Shown one piece after another: positions 35,362 through 44,525 of a stretch of 54,314 bases of DNA. The position numbers and the translations under genes are program-made. Numbering within the stretch: the stretch's first letter is position 1; each line of letters begins with the position of its first letter. The notes under the pieces are model-generated. The model had not been told where the DNA came from. It made no database searches and worked only from the letters and a program-made list of their open reading frames with translations. Origin of the DNA: Verrucomicrobiota bacterium (GTDB taxonomy: Bacteria > Verrucomicrobiota > Verrucomicrobiia > Opitutales > UBA953); contig VHCL01000007.1 of the NCBI GenBank assembly GCA_016871725.1, forward strand, positions 1 through 54,314. Reading direction: 5' to 3'.

Positions 35362-37626
35362 TCAGGCGACGGCGACGCCCTGGCCGTCCAGGAAGGTGGC
35401 GCGGCCGGTCTTGATGTCGTACATCGCGCCGACGAGGACGATCTTCCCGGCGGCCTCCAGCTCGCGCAGGGTGCGGCTCGCGGCGCGGATCCCGGCGATG
35501 GTCCGGACGACGTTGCGCTTGGCCACGTCGTCGACGAACGCCATCTTGGTCTCCGGCGTCACCCAGTCGCCGTGCGGCTTGGTGCCCGGCACGATGGCCT
35601 TCTGGATCTCGCTGACGAGCGCGTCGAGGTGCTCGCAGCCCGTGGCCTTCGACGCGGTGGTGCCGCTCTCGAAGAGGTCCACCGAGGCCTTGACCGCCCC
35701 GCAGCCGGTGTGGCCCATCACGAGCACCAGCCGGGCGCCGGCCACGGCGCAGGCGTACTCCATGCTGCCGAGGACCTTCTCCTTGGCCACGTTGCCCGCG
35801 ATGCGCGCGACGAACGCGTCGCCCACGCCGAGGTCGAAGATGAGCTCCACCGGGCTGCGCGAGTCGATGCAGCTGAGCACCACGGCCATCGGGTACTGGG
35901 CGGCGGCGGTCGCGTCGACCTGCCGGGCGAGGTCGCGGGTGAGGCGGCGCCCGGTGACGAACCGCTCGTTGCCGTCCTTGAGGAACTGGAGCACGCGCTG
36001 CGGGGTCAGCTGCGCCTGCACCTCGCGGGTGGTCACGTCGACGTACTGGATCTCGTCCTGCATCACGTAACGGTCCTTGAAGCCGACGAGGCTGACCTTG
36101 AGGTTGCGGGCGACCGCGGTCTGACGGCGGAAGTCCTCGATCAGGTCGAGGATGTCCGGGTCGATGTAGTCGGTGTTGCGCGCGTCCAGCACGACGTGGC
36201 CGTCCGCCGGGACGGAGTCGAACGCCTGCTCGAGCGCCGCCCGGTTGAGGAAGCTCACCTGGTTCGCGAACTCGATCCGGAGCACGTCGCCGCTCACGTG
36301 GCGCTCCATGAAGCGGAGCAGGGGGCGGCGGTAGTTGCTGTGCAGGATGAAGGCGAGGCCGGTGACGAGGCCGATGAGCACGCCGACCAGGAGGTCCGTG
36401 AAGACGATGGCGAGGACCGTGACGGCGAAGGGGACGAACTGGCTGCGGCCCTCGTTCCACATCTGGCGGAAGAGCGCGGGGCTGGCCAGCTTCAGGCCGG
36501 TGACGATCAGGACCGCGGCCAGGGAGGCCAGCGGGATCTCGTTCAGCCAGCGCGGCGCGAGGAGCACCAGGAGGCACAGCAGCGCGCCATGGAAGAAGGC
36601 CGACAGGCGCGAGATCGCGCCCGCGTTGATGTTGACCGAGCTGCGGACGATGACCGAGGTGACCGGCAGGCCGCCGAGGAGGCCCGACACGATGTTGCCG
36701 GCGCCCTGCGCCATGAGCTCGCGGTTCGGCGGGCTAACGCGCTTGCGCGGATCCAGCTTGTCCACGGCCTCGAGGTACAGCAGCGTCTCGAGCGAGGCCA
36801 CGACGGCGATCGTGACGGCGGCCAGGATGATGGCGGGGTTGCCGAAGGCCTTGAGGTCGGGGCTCGGCAGGGCGCGCAGGAAGTCGCCGATCCCGGCCAC
36901 CGTCGGAAGCTGGACGAGATGCGCCGGGCCGATCGCCCAGGAGCTGCCGGTCGCCTTGAACACCAGGTTCGCGGCCACGCCGAGCAGCACCACGACCAAC
37001 GGGGCCGGGATGAGCGACTTCTTGAGCCGGCTGCGGTCCCAGGCGAGCAGGACCCCCAGCGACACCAGGCCGACCATCATCGCGCCAGGATCCAGGTCGA
37101 ACAAGGACGAGAACAGCTCGGAGAGGGTGTTCCGGCCGTCGACCTGCAGGAAGCCCATGTCACCCTCCGGGTCGGCGTCGTGTCCGACCGCGTGCGGGAT
37201 CTGCTTGAGGACCAGGATCAGGCCGATCGCGGCGAGCAGGCCTTTGATGACGCTCGACGGGAAGAAGGCCGCGATGAAGCCCGCGCGCAGCGCCCCGAGC
37301 AGGACCTGGATCGCCCCCGCGAGGATCACCGCCACGAGGAAGGCCTCATAGGAGCCGAGCACCGCGACCTGCGCCAGCACCACCGCGACCAGACCCGCCG
37401 CCGGGCCGCTCACGCTGGTATGCGAGCCGCTCAGCCAGGAGACGAGGAGGCCGCCCACGACGCCGCTGACGATGCCCGCCACCATCGGGGCGCCCGAAGC
37501 CAGGGCGATGCCGAGGCAGAGCGGCAACGCGACGAGGAAGACGACGAGACCGGCGGCGAGGTCCTTCATCAGGCCGCCCCGGAGCGGGGCGGGGGTCGGC
37601 GAAGCGGAGGCGGGAGATTCGGACAT
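35362..37626 (-). CDS. SulP bicarbonate/anion transporter fused to beta-carbonic anhydrase
   Basis: A 754-residue fusion. Residues about 20-430 are a SulP anion transporter with ten or more membrane segments (GLVVFLVALPLCLGIALASG, SGPAAGLVAVVLAQVAVLGS). Residues about 440-530 form a STAS-like domain (VLDARNTDYIDPDILDLIEDF). Residues about 545-754 are a beta-type carbonic anhydrase with zinc ligands Cys586 and Asp588 (SCIDSR), His639 and Cys642 (GHTGCGAVKA). Such chains are read as bicarbonate importers or exporters coupled to CO2/bicarbonate conversion. All residues needed for both functions are present. It stands alone between radC and a divergent DUF486 gene. Confidence 0.93.
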   Translation of the reverse strand: MSESPASASPTPAPLRGGLMKDLAAGLVVFLVALPLCLGIALASGAPMVAGIVSGVVGGLLVSWLSGSHTSVSGPAAGLVAVVLAQVAVLGSYEAFLVAVILAGAIQVLLGALRAGFIAAFFPSSVIKGLLAAIGLILVLKQIPHAVGHDADPEGDMGFLQVDGRNTLSELFSSLFDLDPGAMMVGLVSLGVLLAWDRSRLKKSLIPAPLVVVLLGVAANLVFKATGSSWAIGPAHLVQLPTVAGIGDFLRALPSPDLKAFGNPAIILAAVTIAVVASLETLLYLEAVDKLDPRKRVSPPNRELMAQGAGNIVSGLLGGLPVTSVIVRSSVNINAGAISRLSAFFHGALLCLLVLLAPRWLNEIPLASLAAVLIVTGLKLASPALFRQMWNEGRSQFVPFAVTVLAIVFTDLLVGVLIGLVTGLAFILHSNYRRPLLRFMERHVSGDVLRIEFANQVSFLNRAALEQAFDSVPADGHVVLDARNTDYIDPDILDLIEDFRRQTAVARNLKVSLVGFKDRYVMQDEIQYVDVTTREVQAQLTPQRVLQFLKDGNERFVTGRRLTRDLARQVDATAAAQYPMAVVLSCIDSRSPVELIFDLGVGDAFVARIAGNVAKEKVLGSMEYACAVAGARLVLVMGHTGCGAVKASVDLFESGTTASKATGCEHLDALVSEIQKAIVPGTKPHGDWVTPETKMAFVDDVAKRNVVRTIAGIRAASRTLRELEAAGKIVLVGAMYDIKTGRATFLDGQGVAVA

Positions 37627-37749
37627 AGGGGTATGGGCGGCATTGATAAAGTACGATGCACAGGGTTCAAGCCAGTCCGCATCGCCGGCGGCCGGTTAAT
37701 TTGTTGCTGAGTTCCGGCGACAAATCGGCGTGTGTCCGGCATCCCCCCG

Positions 37750-38118
37750 ATGCGCTCCGAACTGCTCCCCGTCGCCCTGCTGACCGTCGGCATGCTCAGC
37801 CTTTCGAACCTCTTCATGACCTTCGCCTGGTACGGGCACCTGCGCACCATGCAGCAGAGCCCGTGGTGGGCCGCGGCCTTGGCCAGCTGGGGCATCGCCC
37901 TGGGGGAGTACCTGATCATGGTCCCGGCCAACCGGCTGGGCTACGCGGGCGGGCTCTCGGGCGCCCAGCTGAAGATCATGCAGGAATGCGTCACGCTCGC
38001 GATCTTCGTGCCGTTCATGCTCCTTTTCCTGGGCGAAAAGTGGAAATGGGACTATTTGTGGGCGTTTTGCTGCCTCCTGGGGGCGGTTTTCTTCATCTTC
38101 CGGCCGGACCGTGGTTGA
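37750..38118 (+). CDS. DUF486 small membrane protein (DMT-like)
   Basis: A 122-residue protein with four membrane segments and the family sequences SNLFMTFAWYGHL, ASWGIALGEYLIMVPANRLGY and AQLKIMQECVTLAIF. DUF486 proteins resemble half-size drug/metabolite transporters and probably dimerise. The ATG at 37750 matches the usual N-terminus; a GTG at 37732 would add six residues. Substrate is unknown. Confidence 0.88.
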   Translation: MRSELLPVALLTVGMLSLSNLFMTFAWYGHLRTMQQSPWWAAALASWGIALGEYLIMVPANRLGYAGGLSGAQLKIMQECVTLAIFVPFMLLFLGEKWKWDYLWAFCCLLGAVFFIFRPDRG

Positions 38119-38152
38119 AACTCGGCCCCCGCCGTGGTGTATTATCCATAAC

Positions 38153-38671
38153 ATGAAGACACCCCTGCTCGCCTGGCTCGCCGCCGCGTCGCTCGCGTTC
38201 GCCGCCACCACCAACGGGACCACCAACAAGAAGCCGAGCGGACCCACGCCGCCCGGAGGCAACAAGGCCGCCGCCACGGAGAAGGAGAAGACCGCCAAGA
38301 AGCCCGGGAAGACCGAGCCGACCGCGGCCGCCCCGGAAGCGCCGGCCGACCCCCTCTCGCTCGTCGCCCAGACGGTCGACGCCACCACGCAGATGGCCCT
38401 CGACGCCGCGAAGGCCGCGCAAGCCGAGGCCGACAAGCTCGCCGCGATCGGCTCGGGCAAGGCCGCCGCCGGCCCCTCGAACGCCAAGCTCGCCGAAGCG
38501 GCCGTCGTGACCGGCGCCGCCGTCGCCAAGGAACTCTCCAAGCCGAAGAAAGAAACCGACGAAGCCAAGCCTGAGCCGAAGGCGGAACCGAAGCCGGAGG
38601 CGAAGAAGCCCGAACCGAAGTCCGAGAAGAAGCCGGCGGGCGAGAAGCCGAAGAAAGCCGCCGGCGCCTGA
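38153..38671 (+). CDS. Exported Lys/Ala/Pro-rich protein of unknown function
   Basis: A 172-residue protein with a signal peptide (MKTPLLAWLAAASLAFAA). The mature part is low-complexity: Thr/Gly/Lys-rich near the start, an Ala-rich helical middle (ALDAAKAAQAEADKLAAI) and a strongly basic/acidic Lys/Pro/Glu-rich tail (EPKAEPKPEAKKPEPKSEKK). The ATG at 38153 was taken because it starts the signal; an upstream frame extension overlaps the DUF486 stop. No homologous domain is recognised. The composition suggests a histone-H1-like or envelope-binding polyelectrolyte, but that is speculative. Confidence 0.6.
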   Translation: MKTPLLAWLAAASLAFAATTNGTTNKKPSGPTPPGGNKAAATEKEKTAKKPGKTEPTAAAPEAPADPLSLVAQTVDATTQMALDAAKAAQAEADKLAAIGSGKAAAGPSNAKLAEAAVVTGAAVAKELSKPKKETDEAKPEPKAEPKPEAKKPEPKSEKKPAGEKPKKAAGA

Positions 38672-38694
38672 ACGCCCGCGTACCCGTCGCCTGC

Positions 38695-38722
38695 GAAGCC
38701 CCGGTCCTCGGGGCTTCTTGCT
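38695..38722 (+). terminator. Probable Rho-independent terminator
   Basis: A 9-bp stem (GAAGCCCCG at 38695-38703, CGGGGCTTC at 38709-38717) with a five-base loop is followed by the weak T tract TTGCT. It lies 24 bases after the stop of the Lys/Ala/Pro-rich gene. Confidence 0.65.
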
Positions 38723-38779
38723 GCCTATCGCGGGAGGCTTGCAACTTCGCGGCGGACGCGATGTTTAATCAGCAACCCC

Positions 38780-39013
38780 ATGCGCCCGCTCGCCCTGCTC
38801 TTCGTGGCCGCCCTGGCCGTCGCCGCCGAACCCGTCAAGGAGACCGCGCCGGCCGCCCCCGCGCCCGCCGCGCCCAAGCCGTTCTTCGACCCGGCCGCCC
38901 CCGCGCCCACCGTCGACCCGACGCAGCCCACGCCTGAGCCGTCGATCCCCGAACCGGAGAAAAAGAAGAAGCCGGTCGTCCCCGAGCGGAAGAAGAAGGA
39001 CAAGAAGAAATAG
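38780..39013 (+). CDS. Small exported Pro/Ala/Lys-rich protein of unknown function
   Basis: A 77-residue protein: signal peptide (MRPLALLFVAALAVAAEP), a Pro/Ala-rich middle (TAPAAPAPAAPKPFFDP) and a basic tail (EKKKKPVVPERKKKDKKK). It resembles a shortened version of the gene just upstream in plan (signal, Pro/Ala linker, Lys-rich end), though not in residue detail. The leader CAGCAACCCC lacks a Shine-Dalgarno motif. Small size leaves some doubt. Confidence 0.5.
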   Translation: MRPLALLFVAALAVAAEPVKETAPAAPAPAAPKPFFDPAAPAPTVDPTQPTPEPSIPEPEKKKKPVVPERKKKDKKK

Positions 39014-39033
39014 GCCGAGGCGGGGCTAGAGCT

Positions 39034-39109
39034 AGGGACAGGGCTAGGAAGTATCCCCCTAAGCCGCAACCTGCCACCCGCAGTGATGACAAGCCCTAGC
39101 CCTGGCCCT
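39034..39109. repeat. Imperfect inverted repeat in intergenic gap
   Basis: Arms AGGGACAGGGCTAGG (39034-39048) and the complement of AGGGCCAGGGCTAGG (39095-39109) match at 14 of 15 positions, with a 46-base loop. It lies between the small exported protein and the ftsK stop, where it could act as a bidirectional structure. Confidence 0.55.
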
Positions 39110-39114
39110 ATAAA

Positions 39115-41730
39115 CTAATCCACCAGGATCTCGCGGGGGCTCGAACCGTTCTCCGGGCCGACGTAGCCCTTCTCTTCGAGGATGTCCATGATGCGGGCCG
39201 CCTTGTTGTAGCCGATGCTGAGCTTGCGCTGGAGCATCGAGACCGAGGCGCGGCGGGTCTGCTTGATGATGGCCCAGCTCTGGGCCACCAGCGGGTCTTC
39301 GCCCGACTCGCCGTCCTCGCCGTCCTCGCCGCCTTCGGCGCCGTCCTTGATGGCCTTGATGACGTCCTGGGCGAACTCCGGCTTGCCGTTCTTCTCGGCG
39401 AGGAACTCGACGATGGCGGCGACTTCCTGCTCGCCGACGAACGCGCCCTGCACGCGGTTGAGCGTGGCGCTGCCGGGCGGCACGAAGAGCATGTCGCCGT
39501 TGCCGATGAGGGTCTCGGCGCCGCCGCGGTCGAGGATGGTGCGGGAGTCGATCTGCGAGGTGACCTTGAAGCCGATGCGCGTGGGGAGGTTGGCCTTGAT
39601 GAGGCCGGTGATGACGTCCGTCGACGGGCGCTGCGTGGCGAGCACGAGGTGGATGCCGGCGGCGCGGGCCAGCTGGGCGATGCGCGCGACGGAGGTCTCG
39701 ATGTCCTGGGCGGCGACCATCATGAGGTCGGCCATCTCGTCGATGATGCAGACGATGTAGGGCAGCTTCTCGGCCGGGACGCGGACGCCGTCGTCGACGA
39801 CCTCCTCGGCCGCGGCGGCCGCGGCCGCCTGCTCCTCGGGGCTCAGCGGGAGCTCCTCCTGCTTGGGCGCGCCGGCCTCCTTGGCGATCTTGGCGTTGAA
39901 GCCGGTGATGTTCTTCACGCCGCACTTGGCGAAGATCTTGTAGCGCAGCGACATCTCCGCGATGAGCCACTTCAGGGCGGCGGGCACGCGCTTGGGGTCG
40001 GTCTCGACCGGGATGAGCAGGTGCGGGAGGTTGTTGTAGATCTGCAGCTCGACCACCTTGGGGTCGACCATGATGAAGCGCAGGTCCTGCGGCGTGCAGC
40101 GGTAGAGGAGCGAGACGATGACCGAGTTGATGCAGACCGACTTGCCCTGGCCGGTCGCGCCGGCGATGAGCGCGTGCGGCATCTTGGCGAGGTCCTGGAT
40201 GACCGGCTTGTTCGTGACGCTGTCCACGCCGAGCACGACGGGGAGCTCCATCTGCGCCTCGGCCCAGGCCTTGGACTCGATGATCTCGCGCAGGAGGACG
40301 GACTTGCGGCTCTTGTTCGGGATCTCGATGCCGACGGTGCCCTTGCCCGGCACGGGGGCCAGGATGCGCACGGCGACGGCCTCGAGGTTCATCGCGATGT
40401 TGTTCGAGAGGTTGGAGATCTTCTCCACGCGCACGCCCGGGGCGGGCTTGATCTCGTAGCGGGTGATCGACGGGCCCTGCTGGATGCCGACGTCGACGCC
40501 GTTGGCGGGGTCGACCGGCACGCAGTCGACCTTGAACTGCTTGAGGGTCTCGATGAGGTCGGCCGCGCGCTTGCGGAAGTCCTCCGGCTCGAGCTTCGAG
40601 TTCGCGGACGGCTCGTTGAGCATCCGGATCTCGGGGAAGACGTAGTCGCCGCGCTTCTTGACGACCTGGCTCGCGCGGGCCTTCTCGATCTTGTCGGGCT
40701 GGACGACGAGCACCTTGCCGGCGTTGGGGCCGAGCGGCTCGGGGGCCTTGCGCGGCGGCTTGGCTTCGGGGACTTCTTCCTCTCCCTCGTCTTCTTCCTC
40801 TTCCGTCTCGTCCTTCTTCGCCTTGGCCTTCTCGGGCTTGGGCGTCTCGGCGGGCGAGATGCTCACGTTGTCCGGCCGGACGAGGTCGGGGCCGGCGTCT
40901 TCCTCGGCCGGACCTTCGTGCGGGGTGTCGACCTCGACCGGGACGGACTTCGTGACCGGCTTGGCGGCCTCCTTCGGCTGCGGGACGGGCATGACCGCGC
41001 CCACGACCTCGGCCTGCTTGCGGCGCAGCTCGGCGGCGGCCTGGTCGCGGCGGCGCTGCTCCTCGGCGGCCTTGAGCGCCGCGGCCTTGCGTTCGGCGTT
41101 CCACGCGCCGAAGGCGTCGCGCATCTCGGCGATCCAGGAGGCCAGCGTGGCCTTGGGGTCGTCGGCGAGCGCGCCGAGCAGGCAGAAGCCGTAGGGGAAG
41201 ACGAGGATCCAGGTGCCGTAGTCGCCGAGGATCGGGCGGAAGACCGCCGCGTCGAGCGTCTCGCCGAGCACGCCGCCCGGGCCGCGCGGGTCGAAGGCGA
41301 TGGCGACGTCGCGGGCGGTGCCGAGCCACAGGGTGAGGATCGGCGCGAAGAGGATGACGCACAGCGCCATCAGCGTGACCTTGACCGGCCAGAGGGTGTG
41401 CGCGCGCTGGTTGAGCGCGAACCACGCCGCGGCGAAGAGGAAGAACGGGATGAGGAAGGCGGCGTAGCCGAAGAGGGCGAAGACGACGACGGCGAGCGTG
41501 GCGCCGAAGGCGCCGCACGGGTTGTCGGTCGGCGTCGCGTCGGAGGCGGCCGGCAGGCCGAAGGTCTGCTCGAGCCACTGCGGGAGGAGGTTCTGGTCGG
41601 CGGCGCCCTTGAAGAGCATCGCCACGAGCAGGTAGGCGGCGCCGAGCGCGAGCACGGCGGCGAGGATCGGTCGGCTCTCGCTGGCCGGGCGGGCGAGCGT
41701 GGCGGAGCGTTTGCGGGCGGGGGCGGGCAT
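39115..41730 (-). CDS. ftsK: DNA translocase FtsK
   Basis: An 871-residue protein. About four membrane segments fill residues 20-190. A long linker (about 200-385) contains a Lys/Glu stretch with an acidic run (DETEEEEDEGEEEVPEA). The motor domain follows: Walker A GATGQGKS (524-531), VDPKVVEL, and Walker B VCIIDEMADL (660-669). A short insertion of Ala/Glu residues (about 625-655) lies just before Walker B. The gamma DNA-reading domain (about 813-871) ends the protein with ARIMDILEEKGYVGPENG. It pumps chromosome ends at division. The start is 2 bases after the HAD stop. The open frame continues upstream without a stop, but that part is not FtsK-like. Confidence 0.95.
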   Translation of the reverse strand: MPAPARKRSATLARPASESRPILAAVLALGAAYLLVAMLFKGAADQNLLPQWLEQTFGLPAASDATPTDNPCGAFGATLAVVVFALFGYAAFLIPFFLFAAAWFALNQRAHTLWPVKVTLMALCVILFAPILTLWLGTARDVAIAFDPRGPGGVLGETLDAAVFRPILGDYGTWILVFPYGFCLLGALADDPKATLASWIAEMRDAFGAWNAERKAAALKAAEEQRRRDQAAAELRRKQAEVVGAVMPVPQPKEAAKPVTKSVPVEVDTPHEGPAEEDAGPDLVRPDNVSISPAETPKPEKAKAKKDETEEEEDEGEEEVPEAKPPRKAPEPLGPNAGKVLVVQPDKIEKARASQVVKKRGDYVFPEIRMLNEPSANSKLEPEDFRKRAADLIETLKQFKVDCVPVDPANGVDVGIQQGPSITRYEIKPAPGVRVEKISNLSNNIAMNLEAVAVRILAPVPGKGTVGIEIPNKSRKSVLLREIIESKAWAEAQMELPVVLGVDSVTNKPVIQDLAKMPHALIAGATGQGKSVCINSVIVSLLYRCTPQDLRFIMVDPKVVELQIYNNLPHLLIPVETDPKRVPAALKWLIAEMSLRYKIFAKCGVKNITGFNAKIAKEAGAPKQEELPLSPEEQAAAAAAAEEVVDDGVRVPAEKLPYIVCIIDEMADLMMVAAQDIETSVARIAQLARAAGIHLVLATQRPSTDVITGLIKANLPTRIGFKVTSQIDSRTILDRGGAETLIGNGDMLFVPPGSATLNRVQGAFVGEQEVAAIVEFLAEKNGKPEFAQDVIKAIKDGAEGGEDGEDGESGEDPLVAQSWAIIKQTRRASVSMLQRKLSIGYNKAARIMDILEEKGYVGPENGSSPREILVD

Positions 41731-41732
41731 GG

Positions 41733-42761
41733 TTATTCGCCGAAAAGGGTGCCCTGCGCGGCGGCGTCCGCGGCGCCGGGCGGCGGCGGGTCGGCGTGGA
41801 TGTGGCGGGGCGGGCGGGTGACGCGCGCGGCGAGGGCGCGGGCGCGTTCCTGGGCGAGGCGTTCGACCATCCCGGCGAGGGCGTGGCGGATCCACTTCGG
41901 GGTGAAGGACGCGGCGGAGTAGTCGCACGGGCCGTAGCCGTGCACGCGGCCGGCCTGCAGGAGGGCGTCGTTCTGCGCGAACTCGGCCTCGCTCTCGGGC
42001 ACGTAGACGGCGAAGGCCTTGCCGCCGTTCTTGCGGAGGAGGGAGAAGACGGGGACGTCGCTGGGGCCGTCGGCGACGTAGATCATGTTCTCGAAGGGCA
42101 CGCGGCGGTCCTCCGGGCGGACGACGGCGTTGACGTCGATCTCGGCGTTCTTGTTCGAGCCCTTGTTGATCTCGAAGAGGAAGCGGGTCTTGATGGTGTT
42201 GTCGACCATCGCGGCGACCTGCGTGATCTCGGTCGGCAGGTCCAGCGCGAGCTCGTCCTGCTTCGTGAAGTGCGGGGGGAGCGGATGCTCGAGGAACTCG
42301 CAGCCGTAGATGCCGTCGCAGTGCGCGGCCAGCGAGGTGCCGCGGATCATCTCGGCGAGGCCGGTGCTGATGACGTAGTGCTCGAGGACGACCTCGACGT
42401 TGTGCTTCCGGCCGAGCTCGCGGACGTGCTCCTTGAGGGCGGGGAAGAACTGGGGCAGGCCCGGGCAGAGCTCGATCTCGGCCCCGAGCTCGCGGAGGCG
42501 GCGGTTGGTAAGCCCCTTCATGAGGCCGGCCTTCACGTAGCTCAGCAGGTGGTTGAGGTAGACGGAATCCTTGGGCGTGCGGATGCCCTTGCGCGCGTAG
42601 AGGGCCGGCAGCTGGTTGGTCTCCTTCCAGAACTGCTCCTCGTCGACGCCATAGGCCTTGAACAGCGGGGTCTGCATGTACCCGGGACAGAGGGTCTTGT
42701 CGAAGTCCCACACGCAGGTGACGACGTGGGTGCCGCGGAGCGCGGGTTCCTTGGGCTGCAT
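41733..42761 (-). CDS. HAD-superfamily phosphatase
   Basis: A 342-residue protein. Motif I is VWDFDKTLCPGYM with the two Asp, and motifs III/IV appear as ENMIYVADGPSDVPVFSLL. A cap insert is likely between (about residues 30-160). The ATG at 42761 places motif I about 18 residues in; 29 upstream codons are open but lack conservation. Phosphatase activity is predicted, substrate unknown. It is co-transcribed with ftsK (2 bases apart) and divergent from prfA. Confidence 0.85.
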   Translation of the reverse strand: MQPKEPALRGTHVVTCVWDFDKTLCPGYMQTPLFKAYGVDEEQFWKETNQLPALYARKGIRTPKDSVYLNHLLSYVKAGLMKGLTNRRLRELGAEIELCPGLPQFFPALKEHVRELGRKHNVEVVLEHYVISTGLAEMIRGTSLAAHCDGIYGCEFLEHPLPPHFTKQDELALDLPTEITQVAAMVDNTIKTRFLFEINKGSNKNAEIDVNAVVRPEDRRVPFENMIYVADGPSDVPVFSLLRKNGGKAFAVYVPESEAEFAQNDALLQAGRVHGYGPCDYSAASFTPKWIRHALAGMVERLAQERARALAARVTRPPRHIHADPPPPGAADAAAQGTLFGE

Positions 42762-42870
42762 ATCAGGTCGGAAAAGGGATGAAGGTCGGGCTTGCGGAGG
42801 GAAGCCCGCCGCACTCCATTGAATAACGAACGGACGTCCTCTGTCCAAGCCCGATTAACCCTCTTCTCCG

Positions 42871-43956
42871 ATGTCCGCCGACCCCCTCCGCCCCGACCTG
42901 ACCGGCTTCCGCCGCCGCCTGGCCGAGCTCGAGGGGCTGCTCGCCGACCCGGCGACGTTCGCCGACAACCGCCGGGCGGCGGCCCTCGGCGCCGAGCTCC
43001 GCTTCACGTCCAAGGCGGTCAAGGCCGACGACGCGCTCGCGGAACTGGAGCAGGAGCTCGCCGACGCCCGGGCGATGGCCGCCGAGGCCGATCCGGAGCT
43101 CCGGGCGATGGCCGCCGACGAGGTCGCCCGCCTCGCCCCGGCCGTCGAGACGGCCCGCGAGCAGCTCATCCGGGCCATCATCCCCCCCGATCCGGACGAT
43201 TCTCGTAATGCTCTTGTAGAAATCCGGGCCGGGACCGGGGGCGAGGAGGCCTCCCTGTTCGCCGCCGAGCTGCTCCGCGCGTACACCCGGTTCGCCGAGA
43301 AGCGGGGCTGGAAGCACGAGCTGATGTCCCTCTCGCCCTCCGACCTGGGCGGGGTCCGCGACGCGGTCCTGCTCGTCGAGGGCGAGGGCGCCATGGCCCA
43401 CCTGCGCCACGAGGCCGGGGTGCACCGCGTCCAGCGCGTGCCCGCGACCGAGGCCTCGGGGCGCGTGCACACGTCCGCCGCCACGGTGGCCGTCCTGCCC
43501 GAGGCCGAGGAGGCCGAGGTGGTCCTGAAGCCGGAGGACCTCGACATGTCCGTGGCCCGCGCCAGCGGGGCGGGCGGCCAGCACGTCAACAAGACGGAGT
43601 CCGCGGTGCAGATCATCCACAAGCCGACGGGGCTCATGGTCTACTGCGCCGACGAACGCTCGCAGCTGCGCAACCGCCAGAAGGCCCTGCGCGTCCTCCG
43701 CTCCCGCCTGCTCGAACTGACCCGCGCCAAGGAGCGCGAGGCGCGCGCCCAGGACCGCAAGACGCAGGTGGGCTCCGGCGACCGCTCCGAGCGCATCCGC
43801 ACCTACAACTTCCCGCAGAACCGCATCACCGACCACCGCATCGACCTGACGGTCCACGGCATCGAGCAGGCGCTGGAGGGCGACCTCGACGCGCTGATCG
43901 ACGCGCTCTTCGACGCCGACCTGCGCCGGCGGGCCGAGGCGATCACTCGGCGCTGA
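42871..43956 (+). CDS. prfA: Peptide chain release factor 1 (RF1)
   Basis: A 361-residue class-I release factor. The peptidyl-tRNA hydrolysis motif is GAGGQHVNKTES, and the codon-recognition motif is PAT in RVPATEASGRVHTSA, specific for UAA/UAG (RF2 would have SPF). GTGGEEAS and RTYNFPQNRITDHR are typical too. The N-terminal domain looks slightly short. The final 14 bases overlap the end of the convergent gene at 43943. Confidence 0.97.
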   Translation: MSADPLRPDLTGFRRRLAELEGLLADPATFADNRRAAALGAELRFTSKAVKADDALAELEQELADARAMAAEADPELRAMAADEVARLAPAVETAREQLIRAIIPPDPDDSRNALVEIRAGTGGEEASLFAAELLRAYTRFAEKRGWKHELMSLSPSDLGGVRDAVLLVEGEGAMAHLRHEAGVHRVQRVPATEASGRVHTSAATVAVLPEAEEAEVVLKPEDLDMSVARASGAGGQHVNKTESAVQIIHKPTGLMVYCADERSQLRNRQKALRVLRSRLLELTRAKEREARAQDRKTQVGSGDRSERIRTYNFPQNRITDHRIDLTVHGIEQALEGDLDALIDALFDADLRRRAEAITRR

Positions 43957-44428
43957 GGCGGAGCCGCGCGCCGTCGGGCCGCACGCGGAAGTCGCCGGCG
44001 GAAGGATCGCCGTCGTCGATCCAGGCGTCGACGAGCCGCAGGCAGCGGGCGGAGGCCTGGCCCGGCTCGGCGGGCGTGAACAGGATCGCCGGTTCGCCCG
44101 CGGTCTTGGCGCCCGCGAAGCGCCAGGTGCCCGCGAGCGGGCACGCCGCGACGAGCTCGCGGAGGCGCGACGCGCGCGCGGGCCCGAGGGCGCCGACGAG
44201 GTCGCCGTCGGCCGGCCACGCCTCGCGCTCGAAATGCTCCGTAAGGAGCCCCGCCCGGCCCTCGGCGAAGACCTTCAGCACGGCGTTGGCCGGCGCCTGC
44301 TGCGGGATCATGCAGAGGGTCGCGCCGAAGAGGCCGAGCCCGAGGCCGATCACGCCGACCTTGAGGCCGGCCCGCAGGCGGGACTCCAGGGGCGGATGCA
44401 GGGGCTGGGCGGCGGGGCTCGCGGACAT
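43943..44428 (-). CDS. Membrane-anchored protein of unknown function
   Basis: A 161-residue protein taken from the ATG at 44428: a Pro-rich cytoplasmic start, one membrane segment (LKVGVIGLGLGLFGATLCMI) and about 115 extracytoplasmic residues of mixed alpha/beta character (ACPLAGTWRFAGAKTAGEPA, CLRLVDAWIDDGDPSAGDF). No family recognised. It converges on prfA with a 14-base overlap and is divergent from tcdA. A longer frame to 44560 is antisense to tcdA. Confidence 0.55.
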   Translation of the reverse strand: MSASPAAQPLHPPLESRLRAGLKVGVIGLGLGLFGATLCMIPQQAPANAVLKVFAEGRAGLLTEHFEREAWPADGDLVGALGPARASRLRELVAACPLAGTWRFAGAKTAGEPAILFTPAEPGQASARCLRLVDAWIDDGDPSAGDFRVRPDGARLRLSAE

Positions 44429-44525
44429 CACCGACGACGATGCCCGGCCCTCGCCGGCCAGCAAGCCCGGACCCGGCCGACGCTTCCGCCTTGGAGTGCC
44501 GCCGCTTCCCCGCTTCATTGGGCGC

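Noticed and set aside
31809-35414. A 1201-codon plus-strand open frame over the DUF1552/DUF1592/radC genes
   Set aside because: Antisense to clear diheme and JAB proteins, with low-complexity Gly/Arg/Val content.
39115-42711. FtsK extended upstream to 42711 as a fusion
   Set aside because: The frame is open but the extra part is Arg/Pro-rich and lies in the wrong frame of the HAD gene, which has its own start, motifs and stop 2 bases before the ftsK ATG.
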